Counted from the first letter of the stretch, positions 30,285-42,247 are shown. The stretch is DNA of 64,000 nucleotides from Antedon mediterranea (GCF_964355755.1 NC_092675.1:10555312-10619311); one strand, 5' to 3'. Numbers and translations are program-made. The notes: generated by a model not told the origin, from the letters alone.

Positions 30285-33200
30285 GTAAGTCGGTTCTATC
30301 ATTAAGATAAGTAGTTTAAAGTGGTGGTTTAACATAATCACCAAGAAAATCGGTCGCACAATATTTGTTGAGTTGAAAAGATTATTTAGAAGGTTTGTTC
30401 AGTTTATTTACGACTTATGTATGGGTTAGGTACTAAACTGTTTCTTTTAAAATCGTACGGCCGATATCGTTGATTATCGTTGATTATAGTATGAACATTT
30501 TGAGAGTTATCACACCTCCTAGTTTTATTAACATCACCATTCAAGGTCATGAATCTTTCCACAATAATTTTTTAAATACGGGTAAAATTACAATGTGTAG
30601 GTGACGCTTGACGACCCCGCTGCCGTACTTGTCTTCCTCCATACCTTCCAATGAAAGACGATGGCTTTGAATTGATAGTAGGTATGTCTGTCGTGTGCCA
30701 TCCACAGCATCGGTCTGAGATAAAAATTAATTGGTATGGTTTAGATAGCTAAAACTTAGTTCAAGTATTGTTTATTCTTAAACTTATTTAGAACCTTATT
30801 TGTTCACTAAATAAGGTATTAATCTAGCAAACATTGACAGTTACAATAATAGTCTGTTAATTGCATTGTATTTGCAAATAATAATAGGGCTATCAATACT
30901 CAATTCGTTTACTCCTACACAAATATAACCTTTAATAACTTTAGGACGCATGGTATTGTTATACAGTTAGGGGTAGGCCTACTTTATGCCAATAATAAAA
31001 TATGTTTATGCATTTATTATATTTAAGAATTCACTGAATGTTTTTATCAGATGTATTATGATGTTGTACACGACTTGACCATTCGCATTTACAAATCAAA
31101 TACAAGTATAGAGGATTTGACATTTAGCCTACAATAATTTATTTTCGATTTTGGAGTATACTACGATGCCAATTTATAAATCATTTGCATAATGTTATAC
31201 ACTCATGTTAGCTTATTTTCCACTAGGCGATTTTGTTCGCGCGAATTAAAAGCGCCAGCTTATACGCATGCGTATTCATGTTTCCATCTTCCGAATTACT
31301 CTATACGCATGCGTATAAGCTGACGCTTTCGATTCGCGCGAACAAATTCACCTAGTGGAAAATAGTCTTTGGTGTATATACTTTATTTTATGAATATTAG
31401 CAATAACCAATTACGGTTAGCCTCTACCCTAGACATACATAGTTTTTTTTAATTTCTAAAAGAAAAAGGATGTTGGTATATTTTAAATATTGTTCTACTA
31501 TTATCTACTACTATTGTAATACTACCTATCTAAAAAATGTAAATATGTAAAAAATACAAATTATATGTTTTCAACCTCTGACCTCAATTTTCTCGTTTTT
31601 ATATTTTTTTCAACTTTCTGACCACATAAGCAGTCGCCAATGCCTTTTCCAAATTTAGGTTTACCCAAAAACAAACAAAATAATTTTAAAACAATTAATT
31701 AATTTAAAAAAAACTAATACCCGCGTACAATCTAGGTCGTGCCAACAGATGGTTCTTGAATACACAGTAATTTCAGCGTAAAAAACTGGCGATTTCAAAT
31801 GTACGTACAGTACAGTACAGTTTCGTTCCTCCCACTGATGCCAGTCGCATCCAAGAGGCAGTCTTCTCTAGCATCCAAATATATGCTGGTCTTGACTGGG
31901 TTAGCTTCTTACGTACGTACGTACCGCAGCACTATTATACATTGTCGTTTACAGAAACGAATAAATAGACACGATGAGTTATGTATTCAATTTTGTATGT
32001 AACATTAGGGTTGAGGGATGGTGAAATGGATTGGTACAAAGAGGAACAATTTCTAAATATATTCTTTATCCACTCAGTAAAGAAATCATATTTTGTTCAT
32101 GTTTTATATGCCTTTGAATAATATACGACTAAATACAGTAAAACATTTGCGATTAAATACTTTGTTAAAACTGTCACTGTCATAGTCGATTGAAATAGTA
32201 GGGCCCTAAAGTACATGTAACGATACTACGATGTCAGTAATAAAGTTTATTTGTATATTGTGCGTTTATGTATATATAACAGCCTACCCACACTCAGAGT
32301 TATACGTTTATTTGTACATGTGTTTATATATCTAACAGTACCCACACTCGCAGTAATTTGCGATTCAAAAACCGATTTTCAGTTATCAAAAAGATAGGTA
32401 AATGCGAAACATCTTCGTAATTTAAGCCTAATTAGTAAACAGGGTTAGGGCCTACAAGGATGGTTAAAATTAGTACCGAAAGTACGAACCAACCGTATAT
32501 ACCATCGAGTAAACATTCTAGAAGTAACGCGCGAATTTGGCCTTACATAAATTTATATAGATGCTACGCTGATTTTTTTTAAACCATGTGTATTATATAA
32601 AGTCATTTTAATTATTTTTAGTCGCGTGGACGCGACTCTATAGTTCACTATGTCGGTCGGTCGGTCTGTCGGTCTGTCGGTCTGTCTGTCGGTCCGGTGT
32701 CACTATGCGTTTTAGCACGCGACTTATGGCTGTTGGCCTTGTTTTCCTATTTTTTGGGATTAAAAGTCTATTAATATGTAAAATAGATGACCTTTGACAA
32801 ATATGACCTCAACATTTTTTTTTCAATATGATAGTTAGTACCAAGTATAAACCCTATCCCATGATTTGTTTTTTTAGTCAGGGGTAGCGGCTATCCTTAA
32901 ATTATATATATATTAAACAAATCTGTGAGAATGAGAAAAATCCCCTACCGAGATTCGAACTCTGAACCTTCTGCTTGATATGTAGATGTCCTACCATTAG
33001 ACCACTGTGGCTTTTATGGTATTGTTTAAATTTGGTTTTTGTATTTGTGCAACATGCTTTTTTAGTTACAATTTTTATGATGCTATAGGCCTACACATTA
33101 CATTCACACTTTCACGAAATTGAAGAAAAATTATCCTTCGTCCTGTGAGTGTTTAGGTTTAGTTGTTCAATAGACCCATTGCATATAGTTAACGTATCTC

Positions 33201-34363
33201 CGTTTGTAAAGGTCATGTGGTTATCTGTAGGCCTAACTATACATTTAATGTTAATAAAATTGTCGTTATGAAGAATAATACATACGTTTTATATCTGGAC
33301 ATTTGATGATTGCTTATAGTGATGTATTATGTTAATAAAATAACATTTATTGCCTTGATTAGGCCTATAATTTGAATTTATGACCAGTATATTTTCGAAT
33401 AATTATACTTGACTTACAAGCCTAGGCATATCTAACTTCTCACACGTTCGGAAACTTGAATGCGTTGTGAAGTTAAAATGATAAAATCTTTTTTGATTGT
33501 ATTTTACAGGGCATTCGCCGTCGTTACTTGAGTCAAGACGTTCATGGAGGTCAGACGGTTCCACTGAACGGTTGTATTTTCATACTCATTTTGCCGAAGC
33601 ACGAGGTAGGAAAAGGAGATACATAACAAAAACAGCTACGTTGACATTTTATGTAAAGGCACTTCCCAACGTGAACACGCAAAGTATAGAAATCGGTGTT
33701 TTTGAGTTTTTCAACACAAGTTTGACAGCTCGTGGTCATGTAAAATCACAAACTGTTCCGCTGATCAATGATAAATGGCAGAAATTTTCCATTGACATCA
33801 CAGATCTGGTTGATGATTGGTTAAAATTTCCAAGACTGAATTTTGGAATAGAAATTGGAACTACGACAGGAGAACCACTCAATAATTATTTACATTTGTA
33901 TAGCCGTCGTTCGAGAAGTAGGAAAAACAACTCAAACGAAATACCAAACATTGAACAATACCCCGTTATAACAATTGAATTGCAGAAAAGAAGTAGATTA
34001 AATAGGGACACACAAACTTCAAATTTAGATTCACATGGAATGTGTTCAAAAAATCAAATTGGATGTTGTCGAAAAAATTATACAATTGATTTTGAGAAGC
34101 TAAATTTTGGTAATCTAATTCTCCGTCCTACATCAGTCAATATGTTTTATTGTCATGGTGCATGCGGAGATAATAATATTTTTATGAATGACATGCATAC
34201 ATTATTCAAACATTATGTGCATGAAAAAGACCCTGAGCTTAATGGTCCGTGTTGTGTACCAACAAGATTTAACGACTTTCCAGTAATAATACGCACTTCG
34301 GAGCGAACACTCGAAGTAATGGTACTTGAAAATCTAATTGCAAATGACTGCAAGTGCTCATGA
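29945..34363 (+). CDS. TGF-beta superfamily ligand, activin/inhibin-beta-like (2 coding exons, 397 aa)
   Basis: Exons 29945-30284 and 33510-34363 join in phase 1. Residues 1-20 form a hydrophobic signal peptide ending AKA. The propeptide (to ~276) contains WQKFSIDITDLVDDWL and NFGIEI, the pattern seen before the latency-strand region of myostatin/activin prodomains. KRSR (273-276) and RLNR (276-279) are overlapping furin-type sites, so the mature chain is ~118-121 aa. It has nine Cys: 292, 299, 300, 328, 332, 361, 362, 394 and 396. C-x6-CC at its start matches activin beta chains; YCHGAC, GPCCVPTR and the terminal CKCS form the cystine knot. The Trp pair conserved in most ligands of this branch is absent (FGNLILRP instead). 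Secreted dimeric signal; receptors unknown. Family certain, subfamily tentative; a TGF-beta or GDF8-type origin is possible. Confidence 0.9.
31214..31364. mobile_element. 151 bp MITE with ~60 bp inverted arms
   Basis: It starts TATTTTCCACTAGGCGA and ends with its inverse, and both arms continue through TTCGCGCGAAT, AAAGCG and CAGCTTATACGCATGCGTAT with few mismatches. The central loop is ~30 bp. TA at both edges may be the target duplication, as in Tc1/mariner-type MITEs. Confidence 0.8.
31715..32570 (+). mobile_element. R1 family, truncated copy
   Basis: It carries the R1 left arm from CGCGTACAATCTAGGTCGTG through TCGATTGAAATAGTA and CATGTAACGATAC, then part of the R1 middle (GGTTAAAATTAGTACCGAAA, ACCATCGAGTAAACATTCTA). 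The right arm is missing. Confidence 0.7.
32620..32740 (+). mobile_element. AGTCGCGTG element, copy 1 (~120 bp)
   Basis: It begins TAGTCGCGTGGACGCGACTC, runs through TATAGTTCACTATGTCGG into a GTCG/GTCT microsatellite, and ends GCACGCGACTTATGGCTGTTG. The AGTCGCGTG and CACGCGACT ends form an inverted pair. Confidence 0.6.
32921..33030 (-). repeat. tRNA-derived SINE, copy D (reverse, 3' half)
   Basis: The reverse complement shows the A box AGTGGTCTAATGG, CATATCAAGCAGAAGG and a B box GAGTTCGAATCTCGG, plus the start of the shared tail. Confidence 0.7.
33510..34363 (+). CDS. TGF-beta-like ligand exon 2: propeptide, cleavage site and cystine-knot domain
   Basis: The acceptor GTATTTTACAG is strong. 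It encodes residues 114-397, containing the whole mature ligand in one exon, and ends in TGA at 34361. Confidence 0.92.
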
Positions 34364-34444
34364 TTTCTGGGGGTTATCTCAAAAGTATATTATACTGCAC
34401 ACAATATGCATTATATTTCTAGCTATTTTACTAGCTTTTTTTAT

Positions 34445-34577
34445 TTAGCTTTCTTCTTATTTTATTTGTATTTCCATTGAGATCCTGCCACTATATATAA
34501 ATCCAAAGGCAAATTACTGAATAAATGCTGTGGGTAGATCTCAATGGAGATACAAAATAAATAAGCAGAAAGCTAAA
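34445..34577 (+). repeat. long inverted repeat in the presumed 3' UTR of the TGF-beta-like gene
   Basis: TTAGCTTTCTTCTTATTTTA with ATTGAGATC at 34445-34484 and its near-inverse at 34537-34577 give ~40 bp arms around a ~50 bp loop. It is MITE-like. AATAAA sites fall in the loop (34520) and the right arm (34555). Confidence 0.65.
34520..34525 (+). terminator. poly(A) signal candidate for the TGF-beta-like gene
   Basis: AATAAA about 157 bp after the stop codon. A second one lies near 34555. Confidence 0.45.
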
Positions 34578-34579
34578 CA

Positions 34580-34665
34580 ACAAGGCCATATATACATGGC
34601 TGGCACAGTCGCGTGTTCAAATTTGAGTTAGTCTTTATCGACCGCGACTAAAAACGCTAAAGTAA
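34580..34665 (-). repeat. AGTCGCGTG family fragment
   Basis: CAACAAGGCCATATATACATGGC, AGTCGCGTGTTCAAATTTGA and CCGCGACTAAAAA match the ends of this family in reverse orientation. Confidence 0.5.
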
Positions 34666-34683
34666 AACAGCTAGAAATATAAT

Positions 34684-34965
34684 CTCCTCTGAGATCCCGC
34701 TTCGTGAATTAATATAGTGAAAGATGAGGGCGTATCAATTTGATGTCTTGTACGCGTGTGTACAATATTGAGGACTAGTGCTATTCAGCCATACCATGTC
34801 GAAAGTTAAGGAGTCGATCAAGTTTTTAAGATATCATAAAAGCCCTAGTGGTTGCATATCAAGTAGAAGGTTCCGGGTTGGGGTCTCGGTTGGGGCGACT
34901 TCTTTCATCCTAACAGATTTCCTCATCTTTATCGTTTCAAATTAATTAGTATATTTTCAGAGGCG
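34684..34965 (+). repeat. tRNA-derived SINE, copy C
   Basis: A full-length but damaged copy: GAGATCCCGCTTCGTGAATT head, CATACCATGTCGAAAG, a tRNA-like core with a deletion in the A-box region, GGTTCCGGGTTGGGGTCTC, and the CCTCATCTTTATCGTTTC tail. Confidence 0.7.
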
Positions 34966-34994
34966 GAATTTGTTCTGTTTATTTATTAGGCCTA

Positions 34995-35110
34995 TGTAAA
35001 AATATCTCTTCGGAGATCTCGCTTCGTGAGTTAATATACTGAAAGATGAGGGCGTGTAAATTTGATCTCTGAGAACACTCTCGGCACGGTACGGCATATA
35101 AAATGTAGGC
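34995..35110 (+). repeat. SINE head fragment (copy E)
   Basis: It carries the 5' part of the SINE only. ATCTC-TTCG-GAGAT at 35004-35017 is a perfect C(TTCG)G tetraloop hairpin. It follows directly behind the tail of copy C. Confidence 0.55.
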
Positions 35111-38100
35111 TTAAACGGTAATAAGTTATTTATATTTATGACTGGTTATCTTGTAATATGTTACAACCAGAAGCTTGATAATTATATTTATATTTGTTTG
35201 TAAAGATGTACTGTCTCCCAAAAACATGAAAAATTAAGATTCATAAAATAAGACTTTGAATAGGCCATTTTATTTTGTTAATTACTTCCGTAGCAACAAA
35301 AACTAATACAAAAAATAAAAATACATAATAATTTCTTAAATTCATCCAAAACCCATTCATATTTGCTTAAAATTATGTTTTATTGGTTTTTATTTTCAAT
35401 CCAATTTGTTGTCAAAGTGAATAACTATTAGATGACATTACAATGGTAACTGTAAGCCCATACTCGTCTCGAATTATGAACTGGCTCCTTCAAAGGGTAT
35501 ACGAGTAAACTGTGTACATTGGACAGTAGATAACTATTAGGTGATACTGTAATGGAATGTTCAGTAAACCATAATTTATTTTTTAAAAATGTCTGGGAGA
35601 CGATCTTCAAGGAACGAACTTAATTATATTATCAATTTATAAAAAATAATGATTATAATTAGAATTTTAATTTATACAATAATATAGTTATTTACCTTTG
35701 ACGGAGGCTTGATGCCTATGACTGAGTGAACGCTGCTTACTATAGATTGTCATTAAGTATACTTCATTATTGATACTTATTATTTTGAATAGATTATTTT
35801 AAAAATCGTAAGTCTTCGTAAGCTTTTTTTATTACTGTGTCTTGTGTCACAACCGTAAAGCAGGACAATCTACTGCTAATGTGTAATAAAACAACGAACT
35901 AATGTACAAACACTAACAGCTGTACGGTCAACAAAAAAAAGCTAGTGCATAGTTGTAGCAATATCAGGAGACTTACATAGGATGACGGTTGTTGTGTAAA
36001 GAGGCGATTTTTAAAATATTTATGGACATTCGCAACTTTCTGCCATCACAGCTATTTTAGTAACGTATTTCGATTTGATTCTCAATGATAGAAAGATGGT
36101 AACCCCATACTCATTTCGAATGATGAACTGGCTGCTTTAAAGTGTACACGAGTAAACTGTGTACATTGTACCTAGGTGCATAGGCCTATAGTCCTTATCC
36201 GAGAAGACTTGTTCAACCACCATAACTAGGTGCGAGACGGCCTCAAACCAATGCCGAATGATATTGCTGGCTCTTTAGGTACTGTAAACAGCACCCCTGT
36301 CTTAGCTCTCGCGCCTTTGACTCGCTGATCATAATATGATAATTAGAAGCCGATCCATTACTTTTACCACTGGGCTATCATGGTTCAAACTCGATTATAC
36401 AAAATATAAGAACGGTGTAATTTATTCCGTTTAGTTTAGTAACTTTCATTCAAAGTTGATGAAAGGATATCAATATTAATACGTTCTGTCCAAATTTATA
36501 TTTTATTGCGTTCACTATACAGCAGCTAAGCAGACTGAGAGGTGACAACAGAGCCTTTTAAAACGTCATCGTTTTGGGTACGGATGATTCAATGCACGTG
36601 ATTTGCTTGGTTCTTAGAAACTTTTATTCATATATAAAATCCTATTGTCTAATGCTGCCATTAAAAATACAATTTGAATGTGTGTTTCGTAGTAAAGTTG
36701 CTTGTTAAGCACCTAATGATCTGAGTAAACAAACACAGAAATCATTTGCAACTACTGTACATGATAATTGAGTCTTGAACTTCAAAACTGTCAGCGTGAT
36801 GTGATAAATATTGCTTATGTTCTCTTTTGAAATAAACATAATCATACCTTGAAGGTCGTCAAATACGTAAGGTTTACAAATTGGGGAAAAGTTGAAGCAT
36901 AGGCACGTCGTCTGGAGTAGGAATGTTTGTCATTCGCCCGATTGACTGATGGTCGATTACTATTTCATTCATTAATTTGGCAGGCTACGCTACCTTTATC
37001 ACGCAGGCGATTCTTGTACTGCATCACAATATTTAGAGACAATTTGAGGTATGTTGTGACAAGAACACCATAACCGTAACGTAAAGTTTACTAGGTTATT
37101 GTGTGTAGTTCTGTTACCTGTACCTCGTTATAAATAGTTCTAGGAAACAGAGTGAATCCTAGTCATTCAACACCCGCACCTGGAAATGTTTATATACGTC
37201 TAAATACCGGGTCTAATACAATTAAATTTTAATTGTCCGCACTTGTTATGTGCCTGTCCCGTTTCTTTTTTATATGCGCACTTAATTGTGGATAACTCGT
37301 TGTGATTGTGTTTTTTTGTTTTTTTATAGTTTTTTTTATTATGCGTACTTTGCGGATAAGTCTTTGTTATTTGTTCTGTTTCTGTTTTTTTTATTATGCG
37401 GACAACTCGTTGTGATTGTGTTGTTTCATCTTCATTTTTGCCTGTGTTATTGGTTATTCAACTGGTGAGGTTTATTAACCAATCTAACGTTAGATATCAT
37501 GTTGGTCAATCGGAACATAAAATCAGACAAGTTGTAAATAGCGTTAATTTTGTACGTTTCTGTTATTTTAAGATTTTTAACGTCACTGCTCCATCAATCT
37601 AAATGAGCATTTTACACTTCTTAGAGATTGTAATTAGAGGGTGATCAGAATTAATACTAAGTTAACAGCTAATTTTAAAGGATATGCTAGTAAAACTTTA
37701 TACAGTATTACTAAAAGGTGAGTTCGCTTCGCTCGCTCACCCTTTACTAATTTTGTAACAGAATGTTCTGGCTCATGGACCTTTCGCCAACTTCTTTCGT
37801 TCCATTTCCGTGGGTCGGCTGAAATGCTTTTACAAGATATAGCCTAGGCCTATACATTATGAATGCATTTATTCGTAGAAATAAGTCTCATATAAATTCG
37901 TAAAAATAAAACATATCTGTTTCTCAGTGTCTTAGATGAAAACACAACACAATTAATATGAAGAAGTGAGAAGAATTATGTTATAATACAAAATTGTATG
38001 TACTGTATAAGTTATATGTCGAGGGACGTAATTATTCCAAATGATGTTTTATGGGAAGGGGGCGGTTGCTTATTTGAGGGGGAGTTTATACAAATAATTA

Positions 38101-38754
38101 ACATGGTTCTGTATAGACCAAGTTTATTTCTTCTTGTACTGGATGATTGTTGATACTGAGCTGTCTGAGACGCAGTAGTATTATAATTAAAAAATGATAT
38201 ACATTTATAATACATTATTATGCATTTCAAATATTTTGTAAAAATTTATAGAAAAAAAATACCATACAAATGTATATTGACATCCGCGACATATAAAAGT
38301 GAGCCTTTTCGGCCTTTAAAAAATCGTTTTAAACGGCCTGCAAACATGGTTCTGGTTGTTTCAAAGCATAACTCGATTTGAAACAATCTATTAGGCCTAT
38401 ATTATCAGTTCTCCTGATGTAATTTAATATTTAAACTCGAGTTCTGGTAATTTTTAACAGATATGCAGATGTTACAATTTCCCCGCAATACTCTTCTGAT
38501 GATTTATTAATTTTTTTTTCTCTTTTGTGGTGCAAACACCACATTCATATTATCTCATGTCATTACATAAAATCATATTAGGCCTATTTAACACATTTTT
38601 GTTAATTCCAAATGTCATCAGTAACATTTTTACTTTTATGAATTTTCTTGTATGTTTCTATACACTTGACAATGATCATCATTATCATCTATCTCGTTTT
38701 AAAATATTTTACAGCAATCCCTTTGTGAGTTTTTCATTTTCATTTGTTCGTTTT
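35111..38754. other. gene-free stretch
   Basis: No gene is recognised. An ~85 bp phrase (CCCATACTC, ACTGGCTCCTT, ACGAGTAAACTGTGTACATT) occurs at 35440-35525 and again at 36093-36175. The reverse strand of 36340-36415 has an A box TAGCCCAGTGGTAAAAG, suggesting a decayed tRNA-derived repeat. A hairpin AAAGGTGAG...CTCACCCTTT with a GCTTCGCTCG loop is at 37716-37744. Confidence 0.4.
37716..37744. repeat. hairpin with GCTTCGCTCG loop
   Basis: Stem AAAGGTGAG/CTCACC(C)TTT around TTCGCTTCGCTCG. The loop is nearly the same as in the R1 terminal hairpins (2633, 23186), but the stem differs. Confidence 0.6.
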
Positions 38755-38872
38755 TAGTCGCGTGGACGCGACTCTATAGTTCACTATGTCGGTCGGTCTG
38801 TCTGTCGGTCTGTCGGTCTGTCTGTCGGTCTGTCTGTCGGTCCGGTATCACTATGCGTTTTATCGCTTTGCT
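38755..38872 (+). mobile_element. AGTCGCGTG element, copy 2 (right end missing)
   Basis: Same start and microsatellite as copy 1. After CACTATGCGTTTTATCGC it diverges into unrelated sequence. Confidence 0.6.
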
Positions 38873-40475
38873 GTACTTTTTGAACTGTTTTGATGTCAAC
38901 ATGTGGGCATTTACGTGAAATTTTGCACCTCCTATTGTGAATGACGTTTGAGTTGCGCAACGTGATTTACGCGCGATTTAATGATTTTCTTGTATCATAT
39001 GAATCTCTTGAGCAACGAAATAGCTAAATTGCCCCAACACACTCCACTGGGACATGGATACCACTGATTTCGCATCGTGATATTCTACAAAACACTTGAT
39101 TTTCATGTTCCCACCTAAATATCTCGGCTATTATAAATCGGATTTTTTTGGATAGTAGCTCAAAATAAACTGTAGACAATACTGAACATTATGATATATG
39201 TTTGAAATTGTAAAGTTACAAAAAGTATGTGTCATTTTACGTTTTAAAACTCACCATCCATTGCCCGCTGACAGTGTGAGGTCAATTTTTTACCTATTTT
39301 CTAAAGCACCACAGTGTTTTATTTGCAATTTAAGATCACTTGTAGGCCATCAATCATTTTGGATAGTTTCTTAAAAGAAAGCTGAATATTCATAGATTCC
39401 TTACATACTTTTCTTATGAGCATTGGCTTAAAATAGACTGTGTCAAAATAGCAAAATCTATTTTGAAAAAATCTAAAAAATGCTCAAAAAGGCGGCAAAA
39501 TTCAAATAGGGTTTGCCTGTGTTATGAAGCCTTCACTTGACAGACCGTTGGATTGTAGCTAAGTTTGGGGTTAATTTTTTCATTATATAATTGTAAGTAG
39601 CATTTTAATTTTTATATCATTCTAATGTTTGATATATAAGGAACAATTGTTAGGTGTTATTTAGTTCTATATGTCGTGTTTTATATTCACAATTGCCAAA
39701 TTAAGACACCTATGTTTTAATGATAGCGAGCTGGGATCTACCATTTTCATTCGGGTAATGGTTATGTTTATCTTTCTGTGACTTGGTTTGTTTAATGAAT
39801 AGATGGTAATTATTACAAAGTCTGGAAATGTTCATACTATACTAGTTAATGTCATTTTAATTTCTTTAGTTAAAAAATATAATCAATCATTGTGGAAATT
39901 AGTTGTATTCATAATGGTTGACCCCCAATATAATGGACGATGACAAGACTTGGGTTGCATGAACTTGGTATGAACTTATAAGTAGATAAACAGCTCAATA
40001 GGTACATATTAAAAATTACTGTTTGGTTGCAAAATTTGCACCAAGAGATTCATATGTTAACATAGGTCAAAAACCAAATAACATTTTAAATTGAAACTTT
40101 GCAAAAGTTTAATTTATATCAGGCGCTAACTTTCTGTTGAAAACAAATGTGTGTTTTACACAATGTTACGCGCGCACGCGCATTTAAAATTTTAAAATGC
40201 GCAAAATTATTTTTTAATCAACTTTCTACGCGTTTCTTGTCATTTTGAGCATGTCAAAAATGTCCATACGCGCGCAAATTTTTAGGCGCGCGGTGTGCAC
40301 GTAGAGCGTTAAATACATACTTTTTTCGCGTGATTTATGTTTTTGCAGCCTTTTATAATAATTTTACCAACTTTTAAACAATTCCGACTTAAAATTACGT
40401 CATATGAGCACGTCGAATTGCAATTTGCGCACGTTTTTGATGAAAAGGTTCAAAAATTCGTCAAAATTATGCCTT
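38873..40475. other. gene-free stretch between two AGTCGCGTG copies
   Basis: Non-coding. 40150-40250 shares AATGCGCAAAATTA and TCATTTTGA-type phrases with 25060-25125. It could be the interior of a longer member of the family, but no inverted right end was found. Confidence 0.35.
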
Positions 40476-40590
40476 TTTAGTCGCGTGAACGCGACTCTAT
40501 AGTTCACTATGTCGGTCGGTCTGTCTGTCGGTCTGTCTGTCGGTCCGGTATCACTATGCATTGTAGCACGCGACTTAATGGCTGTTGGCC
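40476..40590 (+). mobile_element. AGTCGCGTG element, copy 3
   Basis: Complete: TAGTCGCGTGAACGCGACTC start, GTCG/GTCT microsatellite, and GCACGCGACTTAATGGCTG end. Confidence 0.65.
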
Positions 40591-41276
40591 TTGTTATTTT
40601 ACAACCCAGATTATACAATGTATTTATATACAAGATAAACGAAATAAATCATAATAGATCAGTACCACCTGTAACTTGTATCACAGTAATTCCTTTTCTG
40701 ATAAATCGTATCAAATTAGAAATTATATTAGCATAATATGTCTTAAAGCTACCCATTTTTTTATACTTGTTTCTTTATTGTTATATGTTTCACATTCAAC
40801 ATATTGCCTTTAAATGAATTCCATAAAGATTTACCCACTGGATTATTTAATGCTGATAACATTTTTCTTCTATAAATAGTGAAGTGATTTATTAATTATT
40901 ATTTTATTATACAATGACAATGTCATTTTCATTTTGCTAATGTTAATCACGGCATGAAAATAAACAAAATAGCAAAATGTAATATCGCCACCAACGGCCA
41001 ACGTTGTCAGCTAGAGAGGGCAGCCCGGAAGTTGCAAAGTGATGACACACCAACCAGAAATTACTTCTACCGTGCCGACGGTTAAAAATCTACCGATGAA
41101 ATCAGAAATTTTGTTTTATTACCATTTATGATTCAATTCCATATTCCGGAGTTTACATGAAAAATACTCACAATAAAACATACATACAGCCTGCAGGCCC
41201 GTAACCATGGGGGGATCGGGGAGATCGTACGATCCCCCCCGCTGAACAGCGAGTTCCGCTTGGCCTCCCACTTTTT
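40591..41276. other. gene-free stretch
   Basis: No gene seen. GCCCGTAACCATGGGGGGATCG near 41208, with an inverted CGATCCCCCC just after it, resembles an hAT-like element end. Confidence 0.3.
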
Positions 41277-41548
41277 TACTCGGGGTGGTACCCGAGTCTA
41301 GTATTTACTCATTTTCTCCTTCTCTTCCTCCATCTGGACACTATTGAGTAAAAAGTGCGATTTTTAAAGTACTACTCCTCCCTTATTCGTTATAGTATTG
41401 AGCTGGGATTTGGCATGAACATACTACAGGGACATGTCCTCAAAGCTATAGAGCCGGATTTTTAATTTTTTGTTAATTAATTTGTTTAATTAAGAAGCCA
41501 CAATGTGTGACACACACCACAGCGTTATGTAGTTATATGGTTATATGC

Positions 41549-41620
41549 GGCTTCTTGGCGTAGTGGTTATCACGTTTGCTTAACACGCAGAAGGTACCTG
41601 GTTCGAGCCCGGACGAAACC
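41549..41620 (+). tRNA. tRNA-Val(AAC)-like, copy 1 (probable pseudogene)
   Basis: The anticodon arm TTTGC-TTAACAC-GCAGA gives anticodon AAC. D-arm GGCGTAGTGGTTATCAC and T-arm GGTTCGAGCCC are in place. The acceptor stem GGCTTCT/CGAAACC has two mismatched pairs (3-70, 7-66), and the T stem has one, so this copy is probably degraded or SINE-like. Confidence 0.5.
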
Positions 41621-41833
41621 TTTTTTTTTTTAATTTATGGTGAAAAGTACTGTATACGCAATATGATAATTATACAGAGTATATCTTATTTTTATTATTT
41701 TTTAAAATACTTATTTTGTGTAATCGGTAATTATCACTTTTACACATGTTTATTTTGCTTTGTGCTTATTACCATTTATTTGTAATTTAAATGGATTAAA
41801 AAACTTTCTGTAACCCACATTTTTAATGTAAGA

Positions 41834-41904
41834 GGTTTCGTAGTGTAGTGGTTGTCAAGTCTGCTTAACACGCAGAAGGTCCCGGTTCGAGCCCTGGCGA
41901 AACA
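41834..41904 (+). tRNA. tRNA-Val(AAC)-like, copy 2
   Basis: GTTTCGTAGTGTAGTGGTT closely matches the 5' half of animal tRNA-Val. Anticodon loop TTAACAC gives AAC. The acceptor GGTTTCG/CGAAACA pairs at six of seven positions, and one T-stem pair is mismatched (C-T). No clear TTTT terminator follows immediately; ATATTTTC comes next. The best of the four copies at its 5' end, along with copy 4. Confidence 0.55.
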
Positions 41905-42247
41905 TATTTTCTTTACTTTCTAACTGTATACGTCTGTATACAGCTTCTTTCGCTGTACCCCGAGTATCGCACATTCGTGCTTGTTACTCGGGGTACCCGA
42001 GTCTAGTACTTACTTATTTTCTCCTCCACCATCTGGACACTATTGAGTAAAAAGTGCGATTTTTAAAGTACTACTCCTCCCTTATTAGTTGTAGTATTGA
42101 GCTGGGATTTGGCATGAACATACTACAGGGACATGTCCTCAAAGCTATAGAGCCGGATTTTTAATTTTTTGTTAATTAATTTGTTTAATTAAGAATCCAC
42201 AATGTGTGACACACACCACAGCGTTATGTAGTTATATGGTTATATGC

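Larger units (their letters stand above)
30285..33509 (+). other. intron of the TGF-beta-like gene
   Basis: A 3.2 kb intron that contains a MITE (31214-31364), a truncated R1 element (31715-32570), an AGTCGCGTG element (32620-32740) and a reverse SINE (32921-33030). No further coding exon was recognised. Confidence 0.5.

Noticed and set aside
40509-40736. 75-codon frame starting in the GTCG/GTCT microsatellite
   Set aside because: It is translated microsatellite from the AGTCGCGTG element.
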